Assembly: GCA_934133015.1 (NCBI GenBank)
Contig: CAKPAQ010000016.1
Location: 1 to 10,949 of the forward strand
Reading direction: 5' to 3'
DNA length: 10,949 nucleotides
Source: an uncultured Bacilli bacterium
GTDB lineage: Bacteria; Bacillota_I; Bacilli_A; RF39; UBA660
How positions within the stretch are numbered: the first letter of the stretch is position 1; each line of letters starts with the position of its first letter. Below, piece after piece: positions 1-6,757 of this stretch. The position numbers were made by a program, and so were the translations under genes. The notes under the pieces are model-generated. The model was not told the DNA's origin. It made no database searches and saw only the letters and a list, made by a program, of their open reading frames with translations.

Positions 1-35
1 AATAAAAATAAACCGGTATTTTTTAATTCCTTCAT
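1..35 (-). CDS. 5' end of an unidentified gene, cut by the window edge
   Basis: An ATG at 35-33 on the minus strand follows a strong ribosome binding site, AAGGGAGG at 41-48, at good spacing. Eleven codons are visible (MKELKNTGLFL) before the window ends. The hydrophobic run after a basic start could begin a membrane segment or signal anchor, but this is too short to identify. It starts 16 nt after the stop of the LtaS-like membrane gene and in a different frame, so the two are probably co-transcribed. If the neighbour is a split LtaS, this gene would be a candidate for the missing extracellular catalytic half; that is speculation. Confidence 0.6.
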   Translation of the reverse strand, partial: MKELKNTGLFL

Positions 36-51
36 GATTGCCTCCCTTATC

Positions 52-738
52 TCAATTATAATTTTTTATTATTTTTTCTTGATTAGCTTTAAATTTTTCT
101 CCTATCAAAGTTCTAATTTGATAAAAGTTATTATCATATACTCCTGATACTAGAATACTTTTTATCATATCATTTTTTTCTAAATATATATTCTTAGCTG
201 CCTCTGATTTTTTACCACTAGTAAGAATTACCTTTGGTCCTAAATTAGTAATAGCCAAGAATGTAAAAATACCACTAACCAAAATAGTAACAAGAATAAC
301 TATCAATCTTTGATAATTACTAATTTTCTTTATATTATTATCAACAGGTATAATAAGTAAACTAACTATAAAAGATAAAATAGAAACAACTAATATTTTA
401 TAATCAGTATAGGAAATAAGAGTTTTAATATCCAAAAATAAATGATCAAACACAATATTAGAAGAAACTTTATAATTTAGATATTCCAAATAGACAAGTA
501 CTATATTTATAAAGTTTAAAACTATATAAAAAAATTTTCTATACCTATTATTAATTAAAAAATATATACCTATAAAAATAAAAATAATACTAAATGTAAA
601 AAAATTAGGGCTTACTTTAAATATTGGATAAAAGTTACTATCTATTAAAGTTCTAAAACCAATATCCATTATATAAAATGATGTAAAAATAATAAATCCC
701 ATTAGAACTGTTGCCCATATACTATAATGTTTTTTCAT
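52..738 (-). CDS. Five-TM membrane protein resembling the N-terminal half of LtaS
   Basis: The 228-residue protein has five predicted membrane helices at about 7-24, 46-62, 69-86, 113-131 and 143-165. Basic loops near residues 64-68 and 137-144 put those loops inside and leave residues 166-228 outside. This is the topology of the membrane half of lipoteichoic acid synthase-type enzymes, which transfer glycerol phosphate using a large extracellular sulfatase-fold domain. The outer tail looks like the helical linker that precedes that domain, but the protein ends here with TGA, the only TGA stop in the window, so no catalytic domain is present. The start is supported by an AGGGGTG ribosome binding site and an extended -10 promoter. 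It may be a split or decayed LtaS, a regulatory membrane subunit, or an unrelated five-TM protein. The LtaS link rests on topology and overall sequence style, not on a catalytic motif. Confidence 0.6.
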   Translation of the reverse strand: MKKHYSIWATVLMGFIIFTSFYIMDIGFRTLIDSNFYPIFKVSPNFFTFSIIFIFIGIYFLINNRYRKFFYIVLNFINIVLVYLEYLNYKVSSNIVFDHLFLDIKTLISYTDYKILVVSILSFIVSLLIIPVDNNIKKISNYQRLIVILVTILVSGIFTFLAITNLGPKVILTSGKKSEAAKNIYLEKNDMIKSILVSGVYDNNFYQIRTLIGEKFKANQEKIIKNYN

Positions 739-759
739 TTACTACACCCCTGTATTTAA

Positions 760-788
760 ATTATATCACTAATTTACATTTCTTTTAA
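760..788 (-). promoter_or_regulatory. Promoter of the LtaS-like membrane gene
   Basis: On the minus strand TTAAAA (788-783) is followed after exactly 17 nt by TATAAT (765-760), and the -10 box is preceded by TGA, giving an extended TGn -10. Transcription would start near 753, so the leader is only about 15 nt, just long enough for the AGGGGTG ribosome binding site. Confidence 0.6.
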
Positions 789-797
789 TATATTTAT

Positions 798-832
798 TTG
801 TATAATTGATATTATTTTTATATAATTATAAT
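798..832 (+). promoter_or_regulatory. Probable promoter of the PASTA gene
   Basis: TTGTAT (798-803) and TATAAT (821-826) are 17 nt apart on the plus strand. A second TATAAT lies at 827-832 and a third at 801-806, so the exact start is uncertain. The first pair would give a leader of about a dozen bases. This promoter is back-to-back with the one driving the leftward membrane gene. Confidence 0.45.
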
Positions 833-844
833 AGAGGTGTTGAT

Positions 845-2416
845 ATGAAGAAGTTTTATTCTAATGAAAATGAAAAAAAGAAGAAATTAGACATGATTAA
901 TAATGAAATAGATAATAAACTTAAAGAACTTCCTAGTGATTCTACTAGAAAGTTAAACTTAAGTATTTATATATCACTTGCTTGTGTCATAGTTTTTACA
1001 ATTATATATTTTATTTCCAGTATCCATTATAGTTTTGAAATAGAAAAACAAATAGAAACTATTATTAGTACCACAATTATCTGTTTATTTAGTATTAGTT
1101 TTATCGTTATTGGTTTATTTCTAGATTTTAAGAAAAAAAGAATTGCGGTAATTATCGGTTCAATAATATTTTGCCTCTACTTTATATTTCAAATACTAGT
1201 TCAAAATTCTATTATAAACTTATCTAAGCAAAGTACTATTCCTAACTTTTTTGATAAAGAAATAACTGAAGTTGTAAAATGGGCTGAAGAAAATAATATA
1301 TTAGTTGAACAAACTTATGAAAAAAGTGATAGTTTTAAGCTTTATCACATTATTAGTCAAGATGTTAAACCTGGTAGTTTAACTAAAAAAATTAAGAAAA
1401 TTAAAGTTGTCGTATCAGATGGACCCGAAGAAAATAAAGAAACTTTAATACCTGATATGATTGGTTGGACTACTGATGAGGTAATAAAATTTGTAAATAA
1501 AAATTTCCTAACTAATTTAAATATAAGTTTTGAATTTAATGACGACGTCCAAAAAGATATTGTTTTTGGTCAAATAAATGAATCTCCTAAAATGTTAAGA
1601 AATAGTAAAATAGATTTAAAAATATCACTAGGTACAGAAAAAGACATTCAAGCTATATCAATGAAGAACCTAGTTGGGTTAAATACTTTCAGCGCCACTA
1701 CATGGTTAGGTAGAAATAATATTAAATATGAAATTCAATATGGTTATAGTGATAAATATGATGAAGGTACTGTTATTAAACAAAGTATAACTAAAGGAAA
1801 AATAATTGACAAAGAAAGAACAAAAATCGTTATTATTACTATAGCTATGAAAAATAAAATAACCGTTCCTGATTTGACAAAACTAAGTCTTAGTGAAATA
1901 ACTACATGGGCTACTGAAAATAAATTAAAAGTAGAGTTCAAAGAAGAATATGATGATACTATTGAAAAAGGTAAATTTATATCAAGCAATAAAGCTAAAG
2001 GAAACATTTTAAACACTGGTGATACTATTCAAGTAACTATTTCTAAAGGACAAATAAAAATGATAAAATTTACTAACATTGATGACTTTAGAAAATGGGC
2101 TACTGAAAATGATATTACCTACAACATCAGTTTTGAATTTAATGAAAAAGTAAAAGCCGGTAATATAATAAGTTCATCTCATAATGAAAATGAAGTAATT
2201 AAAAATGAAGATACTGTTAACTTAGTAATATCCCAAGGTGGAACTGTAACTGTTCCAAATTTTATTGATAAAACTAAAAGTGAAGCCACTACTCTATGTA
2301 AAGAAAACAATTTAAAATGTAATTTTGAAGGTAATGGTAATAAAGTTAATAATCAATCAATGCGATCAGGAAGTACTGTTCCTATAAATACATCTATTAC
2401 CCTAAACCTAAACTAA
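845..2416 (+). CDS. Membrane protein with three TM helices and six PASTA repeats
   Basis: The ATG at 845 is chosen because AGAGGTG lies at 833-839; a TTG at 806 in the same frame has no ribosome binding site. The 523-residue protein has a charged cytoplasmic N-terminus, TM helices at about 39-60, 71-93 and 100-120, and basic residues at 95-99 that leave the rest outside. Six repeats of about 60 residues follow: 131-193, 201-263, 271-333, 339-402, 405-464 and 467-523. Repeats 1, 2, 4 and 6 keep the IPN/IPD/VPD/VPN opening typical of PASTA domains; 3 and 5 do not. PASTA domains bind peptidoglycan fragments or beta-lactams, and usually sit on Ser/Thr kinases or penicillin-binding proteins. No kinase or transpeptidase domain is present, so this is probably a wall-binding or sensor protein. 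Repeats 4 and 5 share near-identical stretches, which points to recent duplication. Confidence 0.85.
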   Translation: MKKFYSNENEKKKKLDMINNEIDNKLKELPSDSTRKLNLSIYISLACVIVFTIIYFISSIHYSFEIEKQIETIISTTIICLFSISFIVIGLFLDFKKKRIAVIIGSIIFCLYFIFQILVQNSIINLSKQSTIPNFFDKEITEVVKWAEENNILVEQTYEKSDSFKLYHIISQDVKPGSLTKKIKKIKVVVSDGPEENKETLIPDMIGWTTDEVIKFVNKNFLTNLNISFEFNDDVQKDIVFGQINESPKMLRNSKIDLKISLGTEKDIQAISMKNLVGLNTFSATTWLGRNNIKYEIQYGYSDKYDEGTVIKQSITKGKIIDKERTKIVIITIAMKNKITVPDLTKLSLSEITTWATENKLKVEFKEEYDDTIEKGKFISSNKAKGNILNTGDTIQVTISKGQIKMIKFTNIDDFRKWATENDITYNISFEFNEKVKAGNIISSSHNENEVIKNEDTVNLVISQGGTVTVPNFIDKTKSEATTLCKENNLKCNFEGNGNKVNNQSMRSGSTVPINTSITLNLN

Positions 2417-2448
2417 AAGAAACTATTTCAAAAACAGTTTCTTTTTTT
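2415..2448 (+). terminator. Rho-independent terminator after the PASTA gene
   Basis: A 10-bp stem pairs 2415-2424 with 2436-2445 around an 11-nt loop, and the second arm merges into seven T residues (2442-2448). The first arm includes the last two bases of the PASTA stop codon, and the T-run overlaps the stop of the convergent leftward gene. It probably serves mainly the plus strand. Confidence 0.75.
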
Positions 2449-3400
2449 ATTTAAAATTAACAATTTCTTTATATATTTTCTTTAGATTATTATACATTTC
2501 TATATCACAATCTACTATTTTAATCTTTTTTAAATAAGTCATATTGGCAAGACCATCCATCAAAGATATTATAAGTAATAAAGCTACATTATAATTACTA
2601 CTTTTCTTTACCCTCGGCGCTATAATACTAACTTCTCTTATCATATTATTATCTGCTGTTAAAAAGGCATAATAATATTTCTTTAAAATAATACTTTCTT
2701 CAAACGAACCAATTTTTTTATCAAAGACACTAACCAAATCAACATAAATAGCCTTTTTATCGTTACTATCAGTAGTAATAACTAGATCATTATTAATAAT
2801 ATTGCTCATTGTAAAAGTTACATTTTTCTTAAGTAGTTTAATAATTTCTTTAAATCGACAACCTAATTTAGATATTCCATAATATAAAAAAGCAAGCCTA
2901 ATAAAAGAAGTATTCATAGGAATATAATCATTATCAAAATATAACATTGATTTACCACAAAATGGACATAAACAATAATTTTTTCTATTAACAGCCCTTA
3001 TTAAATCAACATAAAATATCTCTCTGCAATTGTAACAAGCTCCAATATTATTATTATCAAGTTTTTCGGCATAAGGATGATTATCCTTAAGATTTTTAAT
3101 CTCAACTAAAACTTCTTTTAAAGAATAATCACTAATTGGTAGATTAGTATCTGGATAAGTTAATAACTTTTCAATAATTAATAATATCCTATTATTTTTA
3201 ATTTTCTTAGTACTAACCAAAACATATAAATTTATAAGTAATTCATTTTCTAATAATGAATCAATATCTTTATCTTTTATATCTTCATAAACTTTCAAAT
3301 AATTTTTAGGCATAACTAAAAAATATCTAATATCATCAAATAATTGCGGAATTAATTTTACTTCTAAGTTTAAATATTTTTCTAGCCACCAATATTTCAT
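2447..3400 (-). CDS. Unknown protein with a central zinc ribbon
   Basis: The 317-residue protein is not recognised as a whole. Its clear feature is a zinc ribbon with C122-x2-C125 and C145-x2-C148, plus an extra C143. The pattern of a CxxC, an aromatic/hydrophobic helix and a CPxC resembles the ribbon of some small bacterial cytoplasmic proteins. The N-terminal 110 residues look helical, with a Trp-rich start, and about 180-317 form a separate mixed alpha/beta region. There is no signal peptide or membrane helix, so it is probably cytoplasmic. The start follows a weak GGTGTG site (3405-3410). It lies 44 nt downstream of another zinc-ribbon gene on the same strand, with a terminator between them, and is convergent with the PASTA gene. 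Function unknown. Confidence 0.7.
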   Translation of the reverse strand: MKYWWLEKYLNLEVKLIPQLFDDIRYFLVMPKNYLKVYEDIKDKDIDSLLENELLINLYVLVSTKKIKNNRILLIIEKLLTYPDTNLPISDYSLKEVLVEIKNLKDNHPYAEKLDNNNIGACYNCREIFYVDLIRAVNRKNYCLCPFCGKSMLYFDNDYIPMNTSFIRLAFLYYGISKLGCRFKEIIKLLKKNVTFTMSNIINNDLVITTDSNDKKAIYVDLVSVFDKKIGSFEESIILKKYYYAFLTADNNMIREVSIIAPRVKKSSNYNVALLLIISLMDGLANMTYLKKIKIVDCDIEMYNNLKKIYKEIVNFK

Positions 3401-3420
3401 ATTTCACACCATCAAAACTA

Positions 3421-3442
3421 TAAAAAGGATGCCTAACATCCT
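3421..3442 (-). terminator. Rho-independent terminator between two zinc-ribbon genes
   Basis: On the minus strand AGGATG (3442-3437) pairs with CATCCT (3431-3426) around a 5-nt loop and runs into a stretch of T residues ending at 3422. It lies three bases after the stop codon of the upstream gene and about 20 nt before the start of the next, so it may reduce rather than abolish read-through. Confidence 0.7.
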
Positions 3443-3444
3443 AA

Positions 3445-4302
3445 TTATTTACTATATCTATTAAAATCTATTTCTGTATCTAACTCTGGAAAATTAAGAA
3501 TTAATTTATTAAATTTCTTTTTATCAATTTTCAATAATATATCTTCTCTAAATAATTTTTCTATATTATCTAAATCTTCCACTTCCCCATTCTTCTCTAC
3601 TTCCCATGAAAAATGTAATGAGTAATAGTAATAATCATCATTTGAATATATATCATCATAATTAAAAGTATAACCAGAATCATAAGAATATGTACCTTTA
3701 ATATAGTTACTTTCTAAATTATCTTTATCTAAATATAAATAATAATTACCATTAGGAGATAAATATAAAAGCTCATTATCTTCATCTACCCAGTAACCTT
3801 TTACTTTATCAGCTTTTAAAGTACCCTCAACTACATCAATAAAATAATCTTTTATAGTAGTTGTATAACCATCATCTAAAGTAATTTCAAATGAAGATAC
3901 TACCATAAAAGTAGAAACAAAAATAACAATTATTAAAGATATAATAGCTAAAATTAAAGAAGTTATCCTTAATGATTTATTAGTCTTTTTAAAACCAATT
4001 ATTATTAAAACCAAACCAATAATAGCACCTGCTAAACCTAACGCAAAATGAACAAATGTCAAGAAAATAGACAAAATTGCCATAATTAAACCAATTAAAC
4101 ATTTATAATCTTTCTTACCATCAGTAATTTCATTATTCCTATCATCAGCATATTCTATTTTGTTTTTAGGATAATCATCAAGATACTTAATCTCATTTGA
4201 ATTATTAGAATTACTTGAAGTATTTGAACCAGTCTTATCACCACAATAAGGACAGAAATTAGCATTTTCCTCTATTTTAGCTCCACACTTTTTACAATAC
4301 AT
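3445..4302 (-). CDS. Zinc-ribbon membrane protein with an extracytoplasmic beta domain
   Basis: The 285-residue protein starts with a zinc ribbon of the common 'zinc_ribbon_2' kind (C3-x2-C6, C17-x2-C20), then a Ser/Asn linker. A hydrophobic block follows at about 69-103, long enough for two helices, and another at 112-137. The C-terminal part, about 140-285, has a Gly-Tyr-Trp at 169-171 and a later Lys-Gly-Thr-Tyr at 202-205, a pattern seen in small lipocalin-like beta modules; it is rich in Tyr and Asp. The ribbon should be cytoplasmic; the side on which the C-terminal domain lies depends on whether 69-103 makes one or two passes. The ATG follows GAGGTGAG at 4306-4313 and an extended -10 box. 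Proteins with this layout are common in Bacillota and mostly uncharacterised. Confidence 0.75.
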   Translation of the reverse strand: MYCKKCGAKIEENANFCPYCGDKTGSNTSSNSNNSNEIKYLDDYPKNKIEYADDRNNEITDGKKDYKCLIGLIMAILSIFLTFVHFALGLAGAIIGLVLIIIGFKKTNKSLRITSLILAIISLIIVIFVSTFMVVSSFEITLDDGYTTTIKDYFIDVVEGTLKADKVKGYWVDEDNELLYLSPNGNYYLYLDKDNLESNYIKGTYSYDSGYTFNYDDIYSNDDYYYYSLHFSWEVEKNGEVEDLDNIEKLFREDILLKIDKKKFNKLILNFPELDTEIDFNRYSK

Positions 4303-4319
4303 AAACTCACCTCACTTAA

Positions 4320-4328
4320 AGTATATCA
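4320..4328 (-). promoter_or_regulatory. Extended -10 promoter of the zinc-ribbon membrane gene
   Basis: TGA at 4328-4326 directly precedes TATACT (4325-4320) on the minus strand, forming an extended -10 element. I find no good -35 box at 16-18 nt, which is acceptable for a TGn promoter. The leader would be very short. Confidence 0.4.
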
Positions 4329-4346
4329 TATATTTATAATTTTTTA

Positions 4347-4375
4347 TTTAAATAAATATTTTTTTAAGTTATAAT
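4347..4375 (+). promoter_or_regulatory. Promoter of gpsA
   Basis: TTTAAA (4347-4352) and TATAAT (4370-4375) are separated by 17 nt and lie 27 nt before the gpsA start codon. Confidence 0.5.
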
Positions 4376-4401
4376 TATATAAGAGTAAGGAGAATGTCAT
4401 T

Positions 4402-5379
4402 ATGAAAATATCAATATTAGGAACAGGTGCTTATGGATTAGCCTTAGCCCTTAGTTTAAATAAAGGAAATAATGAAATTAGTATGTGGACTAAATTAGAA
4501 CAAGAAAAAGAGGAAATAACTACTAAACATAGTTATGAAAAAGTACTACCAAATGTGATAATTCCTCAATCTATAAAAGTCACTACTAACATACAAGAAG
4601 CAATCAAAGAAAAAGAGTTAATCATAATCGCTATACCCGCAAACTTTGTAGCTAGTGTAAGTAATGAATTAAAGGACTATATTACGCCTAATCAACATAT
4701 ATGTATAGCTACTAAAGGTATAGAACAAAACTCTTGCTTATTCATGGATCAAATAATTACCAACATCATAAACACCAATAATATTTCTGTAATATCAGGT
4801 CCAAGTTTCGCAATAGATACAGTAAGTAATAATCCTATCGGATTGAATTTAGCAAGCACCAATGATAAAACAATAGAAATAGTAAAAGAAGCTTTTCACA
4901 ATACTAATATCAAATTAATGGTAAATAATGACATATTAGGAACCGAATTATGTGGATCTATTAAAAATATTTACGCTATTGCGTGTGGAATTTTAGATGG
5001 TTTAAATACTAATGAATCAACTACTTCGATGTTTCTAACTAAAGCTATATTAAATCTTCAAAAATTAATAACTGATTTAGGTGGTAATAATGAAACAGTA
5101 CTATCATATGCTGGTTTTGGCGATTTAATATTAACATGTACAAGTACTAAAAGTAGAAATTACACTCTTGGTAAATTAATAGCCACTAGTGATAATAAAA
5201 CTATCAATGAATATAAAGAAAACAACACTATAGAAGGTTTATATACTTTAAAATCAATTATACAATTAATAACTAAATATAATATAAAATCAAAACTAAT
5301 AGAAATTATTAATAATATAGTATATGAAAATCATAATCCACAAATATTAATTGCTTTTTTATTTGATAAAAACAATTAG
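4402..5379 (+). CDS. gpsA: NAD(P)-dependent glycerol-3-phosphate dehydrogenase
   Basis: GpsA interconverts dihydroxyacetone phosphate and sn-glycerol 3-phosphate in the cytoplasm, supplying the backbone for phospholipids and for glycerol-phosphate wall polymers. The 325-residue protein is full length for the family. It has the N-terminal Rossmann motif GTGAYG (7-12), the KGIE segment around K105, GPSFA (133-137), the catalytic-lysine segment LCGSIKNIYA with K188, and the C-terminal signature AGFGDLILTCTS (237-248) followed by SRN (251-253). AAGGAG at 4387-4392 supports the ATG. It has its own promoter; no terminator is visible before the next gene, so some read-through is possible. The final codons and the TAG stop lie in the first copy of a 17-bp tandem duplication. 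Confidence 0.96.
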   Translation: MKISILGTGAYGLALALSLNKGNNEISMWTKLEQEKEEITTKHSYEKVLPNVIIPQSIKVTTNIQEAIKEKELIIIAIPANFVASVSNELKDYITPNQHICIATKGIEQNSCLFMDQIITNIINTNNISVISGPSFAIDTVSNNPIGLNLASTNDKTIEIVKEAFHNTNIKLMVNNDILGTELCGSIKNIYAIACGILDGLNTNESTTSMFLTKAILNLQKLITDLGGNNETVLSYAGFGDLILTCTSTKSRNYTLGKLIATSDNKTINEYKENNTIEGLYTLKSIIQLITKYNIKSKLIEIINNIVYENHNPQILIAFLFDKNN

Positions 5380-5400
5380 TTGATAAAAACAATTAGTTGA
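5363..5400 (+). repeat. 17-bp tandem duplication across the gpsA stop codon
   Basis: TTGATAAAAACAATTAG occurs at 5363-5379 and again, identical, at 5380-5396, followed by TTGA of a partial third unit. The first copy encodes the last residues and stop of gpsA. The second lies in the intergenic region just before the next promoter and places another TTGATA, a -35-like hexamer, there. Confidence 0.9.
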
Positions 5401-5401
5401 A

Positions 5402-5430
5402 TTGACTTTTTTATAAAAATTTTATATATT
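5402..5430 (+). promoter_or_regulatory. Promoter of the HD-GYP-like gene
   Basis: TTGACT (5402-5407) and TATATT (5425-5430) are 17 nt apart, the best sigma-A-type promoter in the window. Transcription would begin near 5437, just before the AGAAGGA ribosome binding site at 5439-5445. Confidence 0.7.
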
Positions 5431-5454
5431 CTTATTATAGAAGGACGTGATAAT

Positions 5455-6747
5455 ATGTTTGTAGGCATAGATTATTTAAGAGAAGGTATGGTTGTAGAAG
5501 ACCCTGTTTATTTAGGAAATGCTCTTTTTATCCCAGCTAACAGAGTCTTAACTAAAGAAAATATTGAAAGATTAAAAAGTAGTAAAGATAAACTTAAAAA
5601 TAGTACTATTAAAATAGCTATTTCAAATAATTTTAATAAATCTAAAGAACAACTTGAATGTGAAAAAAACTGGAATACAAATAATATTGATTTAACTATT
5701 GACCAAGAAACTAAAGGAAAAATTAAAGATGAGTTAAGAAGAATTACCAGATTAGAAAATAAAAATATTACCTCATCTATCGAATTAGTAGAAAAATGTG
5801 CCGAAGTAATAAACAATAAAATCTTTAGTAACAATGTTAAAGCACCCGCCACTAATAATACCATTAATTATGATTTATCAGACTATATTGTAAATAATGA
5901 TATATATGAACATAGTATCAGAGTAGCTGAGTTTTCTGTAGTAATAGCTAACGAATACAATAAAAAGAAAGAAAATGAAGGTAACTCTAAAGATATGATT
6001 GACTTGAATAAAATTGTTATGGCTGCCCTACTTCATGATTATGGTGTTAGATTCAAAGATGAAAATGAAATGAGAGAATTATCAAAAAAACAACTAAATG
6101 ATAGCCTAATAAGTAGATACAATCTAGATGAGAATTTATTAAAAGAACCATATAAAGAAAAATTTTCCCCTGTTTATAGTTTCATGTCATTACCTCTTGA
6201 TAGTACAGTTAGTGGAATAATCTTATATAGTGGTGAAGACAATATTAAAAGTGGTCCATTAAAAACTACTGATGAAACGTTAAAAACTAGTAATTCTGTA
6301 AAAGCAGCTGCTAGAATAATACGTCTATGTAGTTTATATGATGATATTTTAAAATCAACTATTACTAATAATGATTCTATCAATCTAGAAAGCATCGCTA
6401 TCAAATTAAATTTTATGGCTAAAAGTGGCATTGTTGATCATGAAATGAAAGATATATTTGTTGAAAACATACCACTATATTCTATTGGTACTAGAGTTCA
6501 ATTATCAGATGGTAACTTTGCTAGAGTAATAAGTAGACCTCGAAAAGAAGTTTCAAGTGCTACTCCAACTGTTATAACTACAGATCATAGAATAATAGAT
6601 TTAGCTATGACACCTGATGTTAAGATTAAAAAAATTGTACCAAATGGAATAGCTTTATCAAACCTTGTAAATGATATTGCCAAAGATCAAATAAATGGTA
6701 TTAGTAGTGAATTAACCGATTTTTTAGCCGAAAAAAAGACTCCATAA
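5455..6747 (+). CDS. Degenerate HD-GYP-like protein
   Basis: HD-GYP proteins normally hydrolyse cyclic-di-GMP at a two- or three-metal centre. This 430-residue protein has the family's full layout: an N-terminal region like those before other HD-GYP domains (about 1-60), a helical linker, the HD domain from about 140, and the usual C-terminal segment after it (about 339-382, LYSIGTRVQLSDG onward, ending near IDL). H153 (in EHSIRVA) and H194-D195 are present. The rest of the site looks lost: the Lys after HDxG is Val, the HHE position reads Tyr-Ser-Gly-Glu-Asp (258-262), GYP reads Ser-Gly-Pro-Leu (266-269), and the HP position reads Ser-Pro (238-239). A late YDD (295-297) matches the usual YDA. 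It may be inactive, a cyclic-di-GMP binding or scaffold protein, or act on another substrate. It has its own promoter and terminator. Confidence 0.8.
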   Translation: MFVGIDYLREGMVVEDPVYLGNALFIPANRVLTKENIERLKSSKDKLKNSTIKIAISNNFNKSKEQLECEKNWNTNNIDLTIDQETKGKIKDELRRITRLENKNITSSIELVEKCAEVINNKIFSNNVKAPATNNTINYDLSDYIVNNDIYEHSIRVAEFSVVIANEYNKKKENEGNSKDMIDLNKIVMAALLHDYGVRFKDENEMRELSKKQLNDSLISRYNLDENLLKEPYKEKFSPVYSFMSLPLDSTVSGIILYSGEDNIKSGPLKTTDETLKTSNSVKAAARIIRLCSLYDDILKSTITNNDSINLESIAIKLNFMAKSGIVDHEMKDIFVENIPLYSIGTRVQLSDGNFARVISRPRKEVSSATPTVITTDHRIIDLAMTPDVKIKKIVPNGIALSNLVNDIAKDQINGISSELTDFLAEKKTP

Positions 6748-6757
6748 CGGAGTTTTT
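6735..6757. terminator. Bidirectional terminator between convergent genes
   Basis: ACTCC (6739-6743) pairs with GGAGT (6749-6753) around the loop ATAAC, and the stem is extended by one G-T and three A-T pairs to 6735-6757. Plus-strand reading continues into T-rich sequence; on the minus strand the seven A residues at 6731-6737 become a T-run. The loop contains the stop codon of the HD-GYP-like gene. Confidence 0.8.

Noticed and set aside
52..54. TGA read as Trp (Mollicutes code)
   Set aside because: All Trp codons in the other genes are TGG and those genes are uninterrupted, which would not be expected if TGA were a common Trp codon.
806..844. Upstream TTG start for the PASTA protein
   Set aside because: It has no ribosome site and overlaps the promoter region; ATG 845 has AGAGGTG at correct spacing.
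1744..2016. 90-codon open frame on the minus strand
   Set aside because: It lies wholly inside the PASTA gene, antisense, with no ribosome site or recognisable protein.
5508..5864. 118-codon open frame on the minus strand
   Set aside because: Antisense shadow of the HD-GYP-like gene; the low-complexity hydrophobic product is what antisense of a Lys/Asn-rich gene gives.
6174..6431. 85-codon open frame on the minus strand
   Set aside because: Antisense shadow inside the HD-GYP-like gene with no supporting signals.
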